Shown here: piece after piece, positions 6,541 to 14,542 of the stretch
How positions within the stretch are numbered: the first letter of the stretch is position 1
Layout of the letters: every line of letters starts with the position of its first letter
Origin: Actinomycetota bacterium
Lineage (GTDB): Bacteria; Actinomycetota; Actinomycetes; S36-B12; UBA5976
Assembly: GCA_947491175.1 (NCBI GenBank)
Contig: CANLIF010000002.1
Span: forward strand, 1 to 33,494
Direction of reading: 5' to 3'
DNA length: 33,494 bases
The notes under the pieces: generated by a model
Told to the model about the DNA's origin: nothing
Database searches by the model: none
The model's input: only the letters and a program-made list of their open reading frames with translations
Made by a program: the position numbers and the translations under genes

Positions 6541-7612
6541 GTGCAGAAATTGCTCCACTGGTTGTTACTGCCAAACCAAGTTCCGTTAATGCCACGGCAG
6601 CTTCGCCCATTGTGCTTTGCGCACCCGCAGCAGCGCCGAGTTGCTGTCCACTTAGATTGCGGTGATGAATCGATTCCATAATCACTGCAAGTTTGAAACA
6701 AGCAAGTGCCACACATTGGTCTAAGTGAGAAATGTCCAAGCCAGTTTGCTCAACATACCTATCCAGAACTTGTTGTCGTGACCAGAATCCAGGACCGCTG
6801 GTTACATCTTCAGCCACTGGAACTTTCCTGCGCAAAGTATCTGTTGCTTGACTCCAATAAACCAACGAAATTGCCAAGTCTGAAATTGGATCACCTAGTG
6901 TCGACATTTCCCAATCGAGCACTGCGACAATTTTGCTATCGGCGCTATCCAGGATTACATTGTCGATTCGGTAATCACCATGAACAATCGAGAAAGGTAG
7001 TGAATCTGGAACTCTTGTAATTGCAATTTCTAGCCAGGCATGCAGCGCTTCGATTTCTGGTAACTCGCGAGTCTTTGTGATCTGCCATTGCTCACCCCAA
7101 CGTTTAACTTGCCGCTGCAGGTAGCCAGCGGGCTTACCAAGTTGATCTAACCCAGCAGCAACTGGATCTACCGCGTGCAATCTAGCCAGAGTGTCGACAA
7201 GTTCCTGGGAGATCTCGCTGGCTTGCTGCGCCGAAAGCGATTGTGCGGTTTTGGCAGACTCAATTACCCGGCCGTCCACAAAATCCATCATCATAAATTT
7301 GGCACCGATTACAGATTCGTCTTCGCAGTAGCCACGAGTTGTTGGGGTTGGAAACAAAACGGTATTCAAACCAGAAAGAACTCGAAACTCTCGGCCCATG
7401 TCATGAGCCGAAGGCATGATGTGTCCAAGTGGCGGTCTACGCAGCACCCAACTTGAACCAAGTGCATCGTTAAGTTTGTAAGAAATGTTAGATCGGCCAC
7501 CAGCTAACAACGTGGCTTGTAATGGACTACTTGCAGCAAAGCCGTTTTCTTGCATCCACGAACTTAGCGGAACTAATCGCAATCCTGGCGGATCGGAAAT
7601 TTCTTTTGTCAC
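6530..7612 (-). CDS. APH-like kinase of the ACAD10/11 N-domain type
   Basis: 360 residues, GTG start that overlaps the dehydrogenase stop by 4 bases (GTGA), indicating translational coupling. It has the aminoglycoside phosphotransferase fold: nucleotide loop region LLAGGRSNISYKL, WVLRRPPLG (lysine/arginine strand), Brenner-type catalytic motif HGDYRIDN (211-218, catalytic Asp213, Asn218) and metal-binding Asp233 in VLDWE, followed by STLGDPISDLA. The block WVLRRPPLG with SAHDMGREFRVL is characteristic of the kinase half of ACAD10/ACAD11 and of LvaA. Known members phosphorylate the hydroxyl of 4-hydroxyacyl-CoAs so that the dehydrogenase partner can eliminate phosphate. Pairing with an acyl-CoA dehydrogenase supports that role here; the exact substrate is inference. 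Confidence 0.85.
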   Translation of the reverse strand: MTKEISDPPGLRLVPLSSWMQENGFAASSPLQATLLAGGRSNISYKLNDALGSSWVLRRPPLGHIMPSAHDMGREFRVLSGLNTVLFPTPTTRGYCEDESVIGAKFMMMDFVDGRVIESAKTAQSLSAQQASEISQELVDTLARLHAVDPVAAGLDQLGKPAGYLQRQVKRWGEQWQITKTRELPEIEALHAWLEIAITRVPDSLPFSIVHGDYRIDNVILDSADSKIVAVLDWEMSTLGDPISDLAISLVYWSQATDTLRRKVPVAEDVTSGPGFWSRQQVLDRYVEQTGLDISHLDQCVALACFKLAVIMESIHHRNLSGQQLGAAAGAQSTMGEAAVALTELGLAVTTSGAISALNQ

Positions 7613-8802
7613 GCCCAGTCTCCAGGCAACTTACCTGCCTGTGAATGACGAACTGATCGCCGTGAAATCGACCAGCGATGAACTTCGGAAGGTCCGTCAT
7701 AAATTCGAAATGGTCTGATGTCCCGGAAGATGTGTGCAATTGGTAATTCACTTGAAGTTCCTTTAGCACCACACAGTTGCATCGATCGATCAACGATTCT
7801 AAATGTTGCCTCGGCAACAAAAGTTTTAGCAATCGATGTCTCAGCGCGGGCTGGAAGACCTTGATCCAAAACCCAAGCAGCGCGATGGATTAACGCACGA
7901 CAAGCTGCGATATCTATTTCATTGTCAGCGATCATCTGTTGCGCCATGCCTAATGACGACAACTCGGTACCAAACATTGGACGCCACGCAGCGTAATCAA
8001 CTGCTGATTCATGTGCTCGGCGTGCCGCGCCTAACCAACGCATGCAGTGCGTCAAACGAGCAGGTCCGAGACGAACTTGGGCGTTAACAAAGCCTTCATC
8101 AACTTGACCAAGCACTGCATCATCTGAAACTTCACAGTTAGTAAAGTCGACAACGCCATGACCTCCAGTAAAGGCGCTGTCTAATGTGTCCAGGCTGCGA
8201 ACCACTGTCATTCCGGGGTTATCGGCATCGACGAGGAACATGGTTGCGCCACCAGAAGTTTTAGCCATCACAATTGAGAACCCAGCGCCATCAGCACCAG
8301 TTATTAACCACTTGTTGCCATTGATAGCCCAGCCAGCTGCAGTTTTTTCGGCTGAAGTTGAGAGCAAGTTTGGATCTGCGCCCGCACCAGGGCTTGGCTC
8401 TGTCATTGCAAATGAAGATCTGATCTCGCCCCGAGAAAGTGGTGCTAAGTATTTTGCACGCTGATCCGGTGTTGCGATCTTGTTTAGCAGCAGTATGTTG
8501 CCTTCATCAGGAGCTGCGCAGTTAAGTGCAGTTGGCCCAAGCAAGCTGCGCCCAGACTCTTCCAGGATTACGGCTTGTGCCACATGGTTAAATCCATGTC
8601 CACCAAATTCGTTTGGCGCAGTGGGAGCAAACACGTTGGCATTCCGCGCTTTGGTTTGTAATGCAACGCGCAACTCTGGATTGATGCCATGTGAATCTGG
8701 ATTCAATTCTGGTTCATGTTGAATAACTTCAGAATTGATGAAGTCGCGAACTCGCAACGCGAATTCCTTTACTTGTGGATCTTTATCAAACTCATAGCTC
8801 AT
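7609..8802 (-). CDS. Acyl-CoA dehydrogenase (partner of APH-like kinase)
   Basis: 397 residues from the ATG at 8802; a longer frame to 8838 adds 12 residues with no family resemblance, whereas MSYEFDKDPQVKEFALRVRDF is a normal family start. FAD/acyl-CoA features: FAMTEPSPGAGADPN (flavin/substrate loop), ITGADGAGFSIVMAKT region, a helical C-terminal domain with QLCGAKG and the tail RIYDGPSEVHRWSISRR, where DGPSEVHR is typical of the ACAD10/11 and long-chain group. It oxidizes or rearranges acyl-CoA esters in the cytoplasm with electrons passed to ETF. It is coupled to the kinase gene by a 4-base overlap and is divergent from a GntR regulator across a 92-base gap, suggesting local control. Confidence 0.88.
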   Translation of the reverse strand: MSYEFDKDPQVKEFALRVRDFINSEVIQHEPELNPDSHGINPELRVALQTKARNANVFAPTAPNEFGGHGFNHVAQAVILEESGRSLLGPTALNCAAPDEGNILLLNKIATPDQRAKYLAPLSRGEIRSSFAMTEPSPGAGADPNLLSTSAEKTAAGWAINGNKWLITGADGAGFSIVMAKTSGGATMFLVDADNPGMTVVRSLDTLDSAFTGGHGVVDFTNCEVSDDAVLGQVDEGFVNAQVRLGPARLTHCMRWLGAARRAHESAVDYAAWRPMFGTELSSLGMAQQMIADNEIDIAACRALIHRAAWVLDQGLPARAETSIAKTFVAEATFRIVDRSMQLCGAKGTSSELPIAHIFRDIRPFRIYDGPSEVHRWSISRRSVRHSQAGKLPGDWA

Positions 8803-8856
8803 GTGAGAAATCCATAACAATAGTTTTCGTAGTCCCAATTCTATCTTCCGTTATGC

Positions 8857-8876
8857 TTGAAGATATAACTTCTCAA
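8857..8876. promoter_or_regulatory. Imperfect palindrome, candidate GntR operator
   Basis: TTGAAG-ATATAA-CTTC-TCAA at 8857-8876 is an interrupted inverted repeat (GAAG/CTTC inside, TTGA/TCAA outside) in the gap between the divergent dehydrogenase and regulator genes. Its centre contains TATAAC, which could be a -10 box of the regulator gene. Autoregulation and control of the divergent operon is inference. Confidence 0.4.
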
Positions 8877-8894
8877 ACATTAGGGCTGTTCGAA

Positions 8895-9542
8895 ATGACT
8901 GATTCATCACCAAAAGGTTCGCTAACCTTTGAAGCCCTGACATTGCTTCGGGATGAAATCATCCAGGGCAAGATCCGCCCCAATGAGCGACTAATTGCAG
9001 TCGACCTAGCGGAGCGCCTAAACACTTCCCGCACCCCAATTCGGGAGGCTCTGCAACTTCTGGAAGCAGAAGAATTAGTGATTGCAGCTAAACGCGGTTA
9101 TGTAGTCCGTGAGCACACTCGAGATGAAATTGTCGAGATTTATGAAGTTCGTTCCGCACTTGAAGGTATGGCCGCTCGACTAGCCGCTGGTAAAAGTGGG
9201 ACTAGTGCCTATAAGGAAATTGAAAAAGTTGGCGCTCATAAAGACTCTCTAATTACTTCAAATGATCGCGATCTCATCGTGGATTTAAATGATCAGTTCC
9301 ATGCGGCGATCTTTACAGCGTGTGGAAATTCCCGATTAGAGCGAATTAATCGAAGTAACAGCCAACACTTCTTTAATCACCGGATTGCCCAGATGTACAG
9401 CAAGGAAGAAACAAAGCTTTCTATCAAAGGTCACGCAGCAATTCTAAAAGCAATAAAGAATCATGATCCAGATGATGCCGAATCCCTGGCGCAGCAGCAT
9501 GTAATGGATGCGTTAGAAGTAACGCTTACAAAACTGCGCTAA
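8895..9542 (+). CDS. GntR-family transcriptional regulator (FCD/FadR subfamily)
   Basis: 215 residues from the ATG at 8895, preceded by AGGG; frames starting at 8775 or 8853 would run back through the intergenic region and into the divergent gene. The N-terminal winged helix includes LTFEALTLLRDEII, then ERLIAVDLAERLNTSRTPIREALQLLE, the diagnostic GntR recognition helix, and GYVVRE. The C-terminal FCD domain includes EVRSALEGMAARLAA, LNDQFHAAIF and SIKGHAAILKAI, with the Asp and His residues that bind a metal and small carboxylate effectors in the family. It probably senses a metabolite of the divergent acyl-CoA dehydrogenase/kinase pathway; the convergent racemase operon is a second possible target. 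It ends six bases before the SDR gene on the other strand. Confidence 0.88.
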   Translation: MTDSSPKGSLTFEALTLLRDEIIQGKIRPNERLIAVDLAERLNTSRTPIREALQLLEAEELVIAAKRGYVVREHTRDEIVEIYEVRSALEGMAARLAAGKSGTSAYKEIEKVGAHKDSLITSNDRDLIVDLNDQFHAAIFTACGNSRLERINRSNSQHFFNHRIAQMYSKEETKLSIKGHAAILKAIKNHDPDDAESLAQQHVMDALEVTLTKLR

Positions 9543-9548
9543 TTGGAA

Positions 9549-10298
9549 CTAGGTATTGCCATTTATGGTGATGCCGCCATCAACCGTAATAGTTTGTCCC
9601 GTGATGTAACTGGAATCAGCTGACATTAAAAACTTAACTACAGTTGCGATTTCATGCGGTTCCGCTAGGCGCTGCTGCGGAATTCTGGCAGTAAGTGCAG
9701 CTTCGGAAAGTCGACCATCTTTTATCCCGCCAGCCACCATTTCAGTTCGAGTCCAACCTGGCGCAACTGCATTTACCCGAATGTCGCGGTTAGCCCATTC
9801 CAAACCAAGAGTTCTAGTTAGGCCTTCAAGACCGGCTTTGGCCGCGGTATAGCCAGCGCGGCCAGCAATCCCAACGCTGCCAGCGATCGAGCCAACATTT
9901 ACTATCGTGGCGCCTTTGGCTTTTTCCAAATCAGCAAACGCAGCTTGACTACATCTAAATACGCCACTGAGATCAGTATCAATTACGGTTTCCCAGTCTG
10001 CTTCGCTTAGCACTTCGGACTCTTCCCGAATAATCACTCCCGCACAGTTAATTAGTGAATCGAGTGATTCGAATTCATTTCTAATCTCGGCAAGCACTGC
10101 ATCAATCGAATTACGATCTCGAACATCCATAACTTTTCCAACTGCTTTGCCAGGACCTGAAGTCAGGCCTGCAACTGCACTTGAAATTGCCTCGGCATCT
10201 CGTCCGGTGATGACAACATTCCAGCCATCTTGGATTAGTTCTTGGCTGATGGCTAGGCCAATTCCTTTTGCTCCGCCTGTGACGAGTGCAGTTTTCAT
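9549..10298 (-). CDS. SDR-family oxidoreductase (FabG-like)
   Basis: 249 residues from the ATG at 10298; a TTG at 10304 directly abuts the previous gene and would add two residues. A classical SDR: cofactor motif TGGAKGIG near the N-terminus, an NVVITGRD turn, NCAG (NNAG variant), the catalytic serine in NVGSIAG, Y-T-A-A-K active-site Tyr/Lys, and PG-TRTEM after it, with a C-terminal YITGQTITVDGG. It probably reduces or oxidizes a hydroxyl/keto group using NAD(P)H. It is the last gene of an operon behind a racemase and DadA with a 6-base gap, so it may reduce the 2-oxoacid or act on a related side product. Substrate cannot be read from sequence. Confidence 0.85.
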   Translation of the reverse strand: MKTALVTGGAKGIGLAISQELIQDGWNVVITGRDAEAISSAVAGLTSGPGKAVGKVMDVRDRNSIDAVLAEIRNEFESLDSLINCAGVIIREESEVLSEADWETVIDTDLSGVFRCSQAAFADLEKAKGATIVNVGSIAGSVGIAGRAGYTAAKAGLEGLTRTLGLEWANRDIRVNAVAPGWTRTEMVAGGIKDGRLSEAALTARIPQQRLAEPHEIATVVKFLMSADSSYITGQTITVDGGITINGNT

Positions 10299-10304
10299 GC
10301 GCAA

Positions 10305-11564
10305 TTACTTACGGTAAGTGCGAACAACAAATGGATCCATTTCAATTTCGGGCGTGCGACCAGCGATGATGTCCACGATTGCAGCACTTGAGCCACTGGC
10401 CATGGTCCAGCCCATGTGACCGTGACCGGTGTTGTAATACAAGTTCTTATGCTTTTTACCCTTACCAATAATTGGCGGGCCGTCTGGCGTCATCGGGCGA
10501 AGTCCGGCAGTCATTGAACCGCCATCCCAATCAGCCGCATCTGGCCAAAGTTCTTTTGCAGTGCTGCGGATTGCCGAAAAATCCTCTGGCTTATGTGAAG
10601 CATCAAATCCAGAGAACTGCGCAGTCGATGACATGCGTAGTTGGTCACCCATCGGAGACCAAGCCACCAAAGTTTTTTCATCGACACCACCGAGTTCTGG
10701 TGCTTTTGACTTGTCTTTCAGATCAAAAGTCATCGAGAATCCCTTGGCCGGATAAACCGGAAGATCTTGGCCAACAGTGCGAGAAAGTTTTGGACTCCAG
10801 ACACCCATGGCAAGCACGTAGTTATCAGCAGTTAACAAACCCTGATCGGTTTGTAGTCCAGTGATTCGATCGCCATCGGCCACAAATGATTTTGCAGTTA
10901 CGCCAAGTTTGAATTCGACGCCTTTGCTAATCAAAAGTTCAGTAAGTTTGCGAGTAAATAGCTCAGAGTTACCGCTGCCATCATTTGGCGCGTGAATTGC
11001 TCCAGCTAGTTGAACTGTGGCATTGCCAAACGCTGGATCAACAGCAGCTAAGCCTTTCATGTCTAAGCGTTCAAGTTTTTGGCCATTGTCAGTCAGCAGT
11101 TTCATCTTGCCCATACCAACTTCAAGCTCGGCAGCATCGCGGTACAAGTACAACAAACCTTTGTCGACACCTTGGTAGTCGATGTTTTCGGCAAGAGCAA
11201 TTTCATCAAGTTTGGTTTGGCTGTAATCGCACAGATGCATTTTTGCCAAGGTATTAATAGCCGCACGTTCAGTAGTGCACTCACGCATGAACTGCAAACC
11301 CCACCAAAGAAATCTTGGATTTAAAGTGGGCTTGACACGAATCGAAGTTTTTTCACCGAATAAAGATTTAATCAACATTTTTGGCGCGGCTGGAGATGCC
11401 CATGCAAAGCAATGGCCTGGCGCAATCAATCCTGCGTTTACGGCAGTTGCTTCTGATCCAACCGTTTTTGCTTTATCCACGATGACAACTTCGTGGCCTT
11501 CTTTATAAAGGTAGTAAGCAGTTGTAACACCTACAACGCCGCCACCAACAACTATTGTGCGCAC
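10305..11564 (-). CDS. dadA: D-amino-acid dehydrogenase (DadA-like FAD oxidoreductase)
   Basis: 419 residues from the GTG at 11564, which has AAGGAG six bases upstream; a TTG three bases earlier is possible. The N-terminus carries the FAD Rossmann motif VGGGVVG and an acidic residue after VVIVD; then SEATAVNAGLIAPGH, which is typical of DadA (the SxxNAG-type FAD loop), WWGLQFMRE, and a C-terminal GLRPMTPDGPPIIG with NTGHGHMGWTMASGS that closes the FAD site. It oxidatively deaminates D-amino acids to 2-oxoacids at the membrane, passing electrons to quinone. The gene sits 36 bases behind a racemase, which could supply the D-isomer. It might instead act on other secondary amines such as hydroxyproline isomers. 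Confidence 0.85.
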   Translation of the reverse strand: MRTIVVGGGVVGVTTAYYLYKEGHEVVIVDKAKTVGSEATAVNAGLIAPGHCFAWASPAAPKMLIKSLFGEKTSIRVKPTLNPRFLWWGLQFMRECTTERAAINTLAKMHLCDYSQTKLDEIALAENIDYQGVDKGLLYLYRDAAELEVGMGKMKLLTDNGQKLERLDMKGLAAVDPAFGNATVQLAGAIHAPNDGSGNSELFTRKLTELLISKGVEFKLGVTAKSFVADGDRITGLQTDQGLLTADNYVLAMGVWSPKLSRTVGQDLPVYPAKGFSMTFDLKDKSKAPELGGVDEKTLVAWSPMGDQLRMSSTAQFSGFDASHKPEDFSAIRSTAKELWPDAADWDGGSMTAGLRPMTPDGPPIIGKGKKHKNLYYNTGHGHMGWTMASGSSAAIVDIIAGRTPEIEMDPFVVRTYRK

Positions 11565-11600
11565 CAAAATCTCCTTGTGTTTTTTGCTAACGACAGTCTT

Positions 11601-12440
11601 TCAGCAAATTCCCTGATAGTCATGAGGAACGGTTGCGTTATATACATAAGTTATGAAATTGGCCCAATCAAAGACCGGAAGGCCAGTAGCCTGCTCAATT
11701 GCCTTGCTGTAAGGCGGCAAGTCGCTGCACTCCAACATAAATGCCCGAATTGCGGGATCTCGTTTGATTACATCTTGGGCGGCCTGGACTGCTTCAGCAC
11801 GCATCTTGTCTTCGTCGAGGGTGCCAAGTTCTTTCAAGATTACGTCATTGAAATGAGAGTAAGTTTCCATACCCTGAATTGTCAGGCGAGAAGTGTCGGT
11901 AATGCCCGCACCAGCAAGTAGTTCAGGTGTCATTGAGGCTGAGTTAGCAGTCAGAATTGCAATGCTGTGCTGTGTCCCGTACATGTTTAGCAACATCGGA
12001 ATTTGTACCAAGCTAGTTAAGAAAACTGGAATGTTTACCTGACTGGCAACTTCTTCTTGAAATGTAGCCATGAAGCCACAGTTACCGGTGATTGCCCGCA
12101 CGCCTTCGGCTTCAAGCTTCTGTGCCGCAGCCACCATGATCTGGGCGAAGCTATCACCATTGCCACGGAGCACGTCCGCGCCAGAAACTCCGGCAACTGA
12201 TTCGTAACGCACTGGAAAAGGGAAGGTTCCAGCGTTATTCAAATCCCCCGGAATAAATGGAATATGCCATTCTGCGCAAAGCATTCCGATTGCATACCCA
12301 TAGGCAACTTGCCCAGTTCTGGCTTGGTAGATCATTTCTGCCCCCAAAAGATTCGAGTTTTCCGAAAATCTGTATGCGTTAGTGTATGCATTAACTATTC
12401 TTTGCCCAGAAAGTCCCCAAGTCAAGCCAATTTTCACCAC
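11601..12440 (-). CDS. Aspartate/glutamate/hydantoin racemase family protein
   Basis: 279 residues with two catalytic cysteines in the right settings: C121 in ITGNCGFM and C238 in MLECSDLPPYSKA. The two-cysteine, cofactor-free racemase superfamily (Asp/Glu/hydantoin racemases, maleate isomerase) uses them as acid/base pair. The start is a GTG at 12440 (a second GTG follows directly); no Shine-Dalgarno is seen. It is the first gene of a three-gene operon with DadA and an SDR, so racemization of an L-amino acid followed by oxidation of the D-form is a reasonable scheme. The promoter region is only 36 bases and is shared with the divergent oxoacid dehydrogenase operon. The exact substrate is unknown. 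Confidence 0.82.
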   Translation of the reverse strand: MVKIGLTWGLSGQRIVNAYTNAYRFSENSNLLGAEMIYQARTGQVAYGYAIGMLCAEWHIPFIPGDLNNAGTFPFPVRYESVAGVSGADVLRGNGDSFAQIMVAAAQKLEAEGVRAITGNCGFMATFQEEVASQVNIPVFLTSLVQIPMLLNMYGTQHSIAILTANSASMTPELLAGAGITDTSRLTIQGMETYSHFNDVILKELGTLDEDKMRAEAVQAAQDVIKRDPAIRAFMLECSDLPPYSKAIEQATGLPVFDWANFITYVYNATVPHDYQGIC

Positions 12441-12443
12441 TTG

Positions 12444-12464
12444 CCAACGCTGGGCGCAGCGTGG
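12444..12464. promoter_or_regulatory. Inverted repeat between divergent racemase and E1alpha genes
   Basis: CCAACGCTG (12444-12452), GGCG, CAGCGTGG (12457-12464): an 8-bp inverted repeat with a one-base bulge, filling most of the 36-base gap between two divergent operons. It may be an operator for both or a hairpin in the leader of one. No regulator can be named. Confidence 0.4.
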
Positions 12465-12476
12465 AAGAGTGCATTC

Positions 12477-13562
12477 ATGAGCGAATCGCGGTTTTTGCCA
12501 GACTTTGAACCAATCGCTCCATTTAGCCGCCTAACTGAATCTGGAATCTTGGATTCCGGTGAATCCCCGATGTCCGATGAAGCCGTGCTGGAAGCACTTC
12601 GCTACATGGTTTTGACTCGAGTATTTGATGACAAAGCAACCAGCATGCAACGCCAAGGTCGCTTTGGAACTTTTTCATCAGTTCGTGGACAAGAAGCATC
12701 AGTAGTCGGCGCAGCTTCAGCCCTTGATCCGACTAAAGACTGGATTGTTCCGCAGTACCGAGAATTTCCAGCACTGATTCGCCACGGATATCCAATCGAA
12801 AATTTCGCGCTGTATTTTATGGGCAATCCCAAAGGTGGAACCATTCCACCAAATGTAAATATGTTGCCAATGCAAATTTCATTAGCTGCGCAAATTCCAC
12901 AAGCAACTGGTTTGGCTTGGGGACTAAAGATGCAAGGTGGCGATGGCGTTGCCATAACTTTCTTTGGTGATGGCGCATCATCTGAAGGAGACTTTCACGA
13001 AAGTTTGAATCTTGCCGGAATTGTAAAAGCGCCAGTAATTTTCTTTTTACAAAATAATGGCTGGGCAATATCAACACCGCGCGAAAATCAAACTGCAGCT
13101 CGATCATTTGCTGAACGCGCAATTGGTTATGGCGTTGAAGGCGTAATAGTTGATGGCAATGACTTACTTGCTGTTCATGAAGTGACCTCGCAGGCCGTTG
13201 CCAAAGCACGTGCAGGTGGCGGACCGACATTAATCGAATCCGTTACCTATCGAATTGGGGCGCACAACACCGCAGATGATCCAACTAGATATGTAGATCA
13301 ACAAGAATTTGAAAAATGGCAGCAAAAAGATCCTGTTGAGCGAATCAAAAATTATTTGCGAAGTCGCGGAATCTGGAATGAAAACTTAGAGCAAGAAATG
13401 TTAGATAGTTGCGCAGCGCAGGTTGATGCAGCAATGGACATTGCTCGCAATACCTCTCTTGCTACCAGCGATGCTCTGTTTGATCACGTTTATGCCGAAC
13501 CACCTCAACGAATGCAGAATCAGAAATCTCATTGGGCGAATCGAAATGGTGGTGTCTCATGA
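12477..13562 (+). CDS. bkdA: Branched-chain 2-oxoacid dehydrogenase E1 alpha subunit
   Basis: 361 residues from the ATG at 12477, with GGAAG upstream; longer frames reach into the divergent gene. The thiamine-diphosphate motif runs from G164-D-G to N193-N194 (GDGASSEGDFHES ... LQNNGWAIST). The following ISTPRENQ, VDGNDLLAVHE and TYRIGAHNTADDPTRY match the BCKDH alpha chain (compare the human HHSTSDDSS phosphorylation loop) better than the pyruvate dehydrogenase alpha chain. It decarboxylates branched 2-oxoacids from Val, Leu and Ile and passes the acyl group to lipoamide on E2. It is the first gene of a four-gene operon; its TGA overlaps the E1 beta ATG (ATGA). Confidence 0.9.
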   Translation: MSESRFLPDFEPIAPFSRLTESGILDSGESPMSDEAVLEALRYMVLTRVFDDKATSMQRQGRFGTFSSVRGQEASVVGAASALDPTKDWIVPQYREFPALIRHGYPIENFALYFMGNPKGGTIPPNVNMLPMQISLAAQIPQATGLAWGLKMQGGDGVAITFFGDGASSEGDFHESLNLAGIVKAPVIFFLQNNGWAISTPRENQTAARSFAERAIGYGVEGVIVDGNDLLAVHEVTSQAVAKARAGGGPTLIESVTYRIGAHNTADDPTRYVDQQEFEKWQQKDPVERIKNYLRSRGIWNENLEQEMLDSCAAQVDAAMDIARNTSLATSDALFDHVYAEPPQRMQNQKSHWANRNGGVS

Positions 13563-14542
13563 GTGAAAAAACCATGATCGAAGCAATTCGCGAATGCCTG
13601 GGCCAAGAAATGGAAGCCGATAGTCGCGTAGTTGTAATTGGCGAAGATGTTGGTGTGCTTGGTGGGGTGTTCCGCGCCACAGATGGTTTGCAAGCGCGCT
13701 TTGGCAAGGATCGAGTAGTAGACATGCCTTTGGCGGAAGGCGTGATTGTTGGTTCGGGAATCGGGCTGGCAATTAGTGGCCTTCGTCCTGTTATTGAATT
13801 GCAATTCTTAGGCTTTGGCCATCAGGCATTTCATCAGATCGGTCAACAAGTTGCTCGATTGCGCTATCGCTCGCAGGGCCGGCACTCACTTCCGCTTGTG
13901 ATTCGTTCACCATTTGGCGGTGGCGTTCGCACCCCAGAGCTTCACTCCGATGCCTTTGAAGCTTTTTACACTCACACTCCTGGCTTAAAAGTTGTGGCGC
14001 CAGCAACTGCATTTGACGCAAAAGGATTACTTGCTGCGGCGATGGAATCAGATGACCCAGTTCTATATCTTGAACCGCTAAAGGGTTATCGCTTGACTAA
14101 AGATGAAGTTCCAGACGAGCGATACACCGTCCCACTTGGGAAACTTCGGGTAGCTCGCGCCGGTACTGATGTAACGCTGATTGCCTGGTCAGCAGCAGTT
14201 AATGTGGCCGAACGCGCAGCAGAAGAACTTTCTGAGCAAGGTATCAGCGTTGAGGTGCTAGATCTACGGTCACTAAATCCACTGGACATCGATGGAATTT
14301 CTGAATCTGTGACGAAGACTGGTCGAGTAGCAATTTTGCATGAGGCGCCACTTACTGGCGGTTTTGGTGGCGAACTCGTTGCAACTATTCAGCAAGAATG
14401 TTTTTACAGCTTGGAAGCACCAATTATTAGAATCACTTCGCCTGATACTCCTTACCCACTTGGTGGTGTCGAAGATCTTTACATTCCAGATGTTGATCGA
14501 GTAGTTGCTGAAGTTGCAACTTTGGCAAAGGCATCTGCATGA
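13559..14542 (+). CDS. bkdB: Branched-chain 2-oxoacid dehydrogenase E1 beta subunit
   Basis: 327 residues from the ATG at 13559, chosen because it overlaps the previous stop as ATGA; an upstream start at 13532 lies inside the alpha gene. It shows the transketolase-like pyrimidine domain (VVIGEDVGVLGGVFRAT, DMPLAEGVIVGSGIGLA), RSPFGGGVRTPELHSD, a YLEPLKGYR segment and a transketolase C-terminal domain (VEVLDLRSLNPLD, ILHEAPLTGGFGGE). With E1 alpha it forms the alpha2beta2 decarboxylase. GGGVRTPELHS and EPLKGYR are typical of the branched-chain group. It is coupled to E2 by another ATGA overlap. Confidence 0.9.
   Translation: MSEKTMIEAIRECLGQEMEADSRVVVIGEDVGVLGGVFRATDGLQARFGKDRVVDMPLAEGVIVGSGIGLAISGLRPVIELQFLGFGHQAFHQIGQQVARLRYRSQGRHSLPLVIRSPFGGGVRTPELHSDAFEAFYTHTPGLKVVAPATAFDAKGLLAAAMESDDPVLYLEPLKGYRLTKDEVPDERYTVPLGKLRVARAGTDVTLIAWSAAVNVAERAAEELSEQGISVEVLDLRSLNPLDIDGISESVTKTGRVAILHEAPLTGGFGGELVATIQQECFYSLEAPIIRITSPDTPYPLGGVEDLYIPDVDRVVAEVATLAKASA

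Noticed and set aside
12264..12476. N-terminal extension of E1 alpha into the divergent racemase gene
   Set aside because: The added residues have no family resemblance and overlap a real gene; the ATG at 12477 has an upstream GGAAG.
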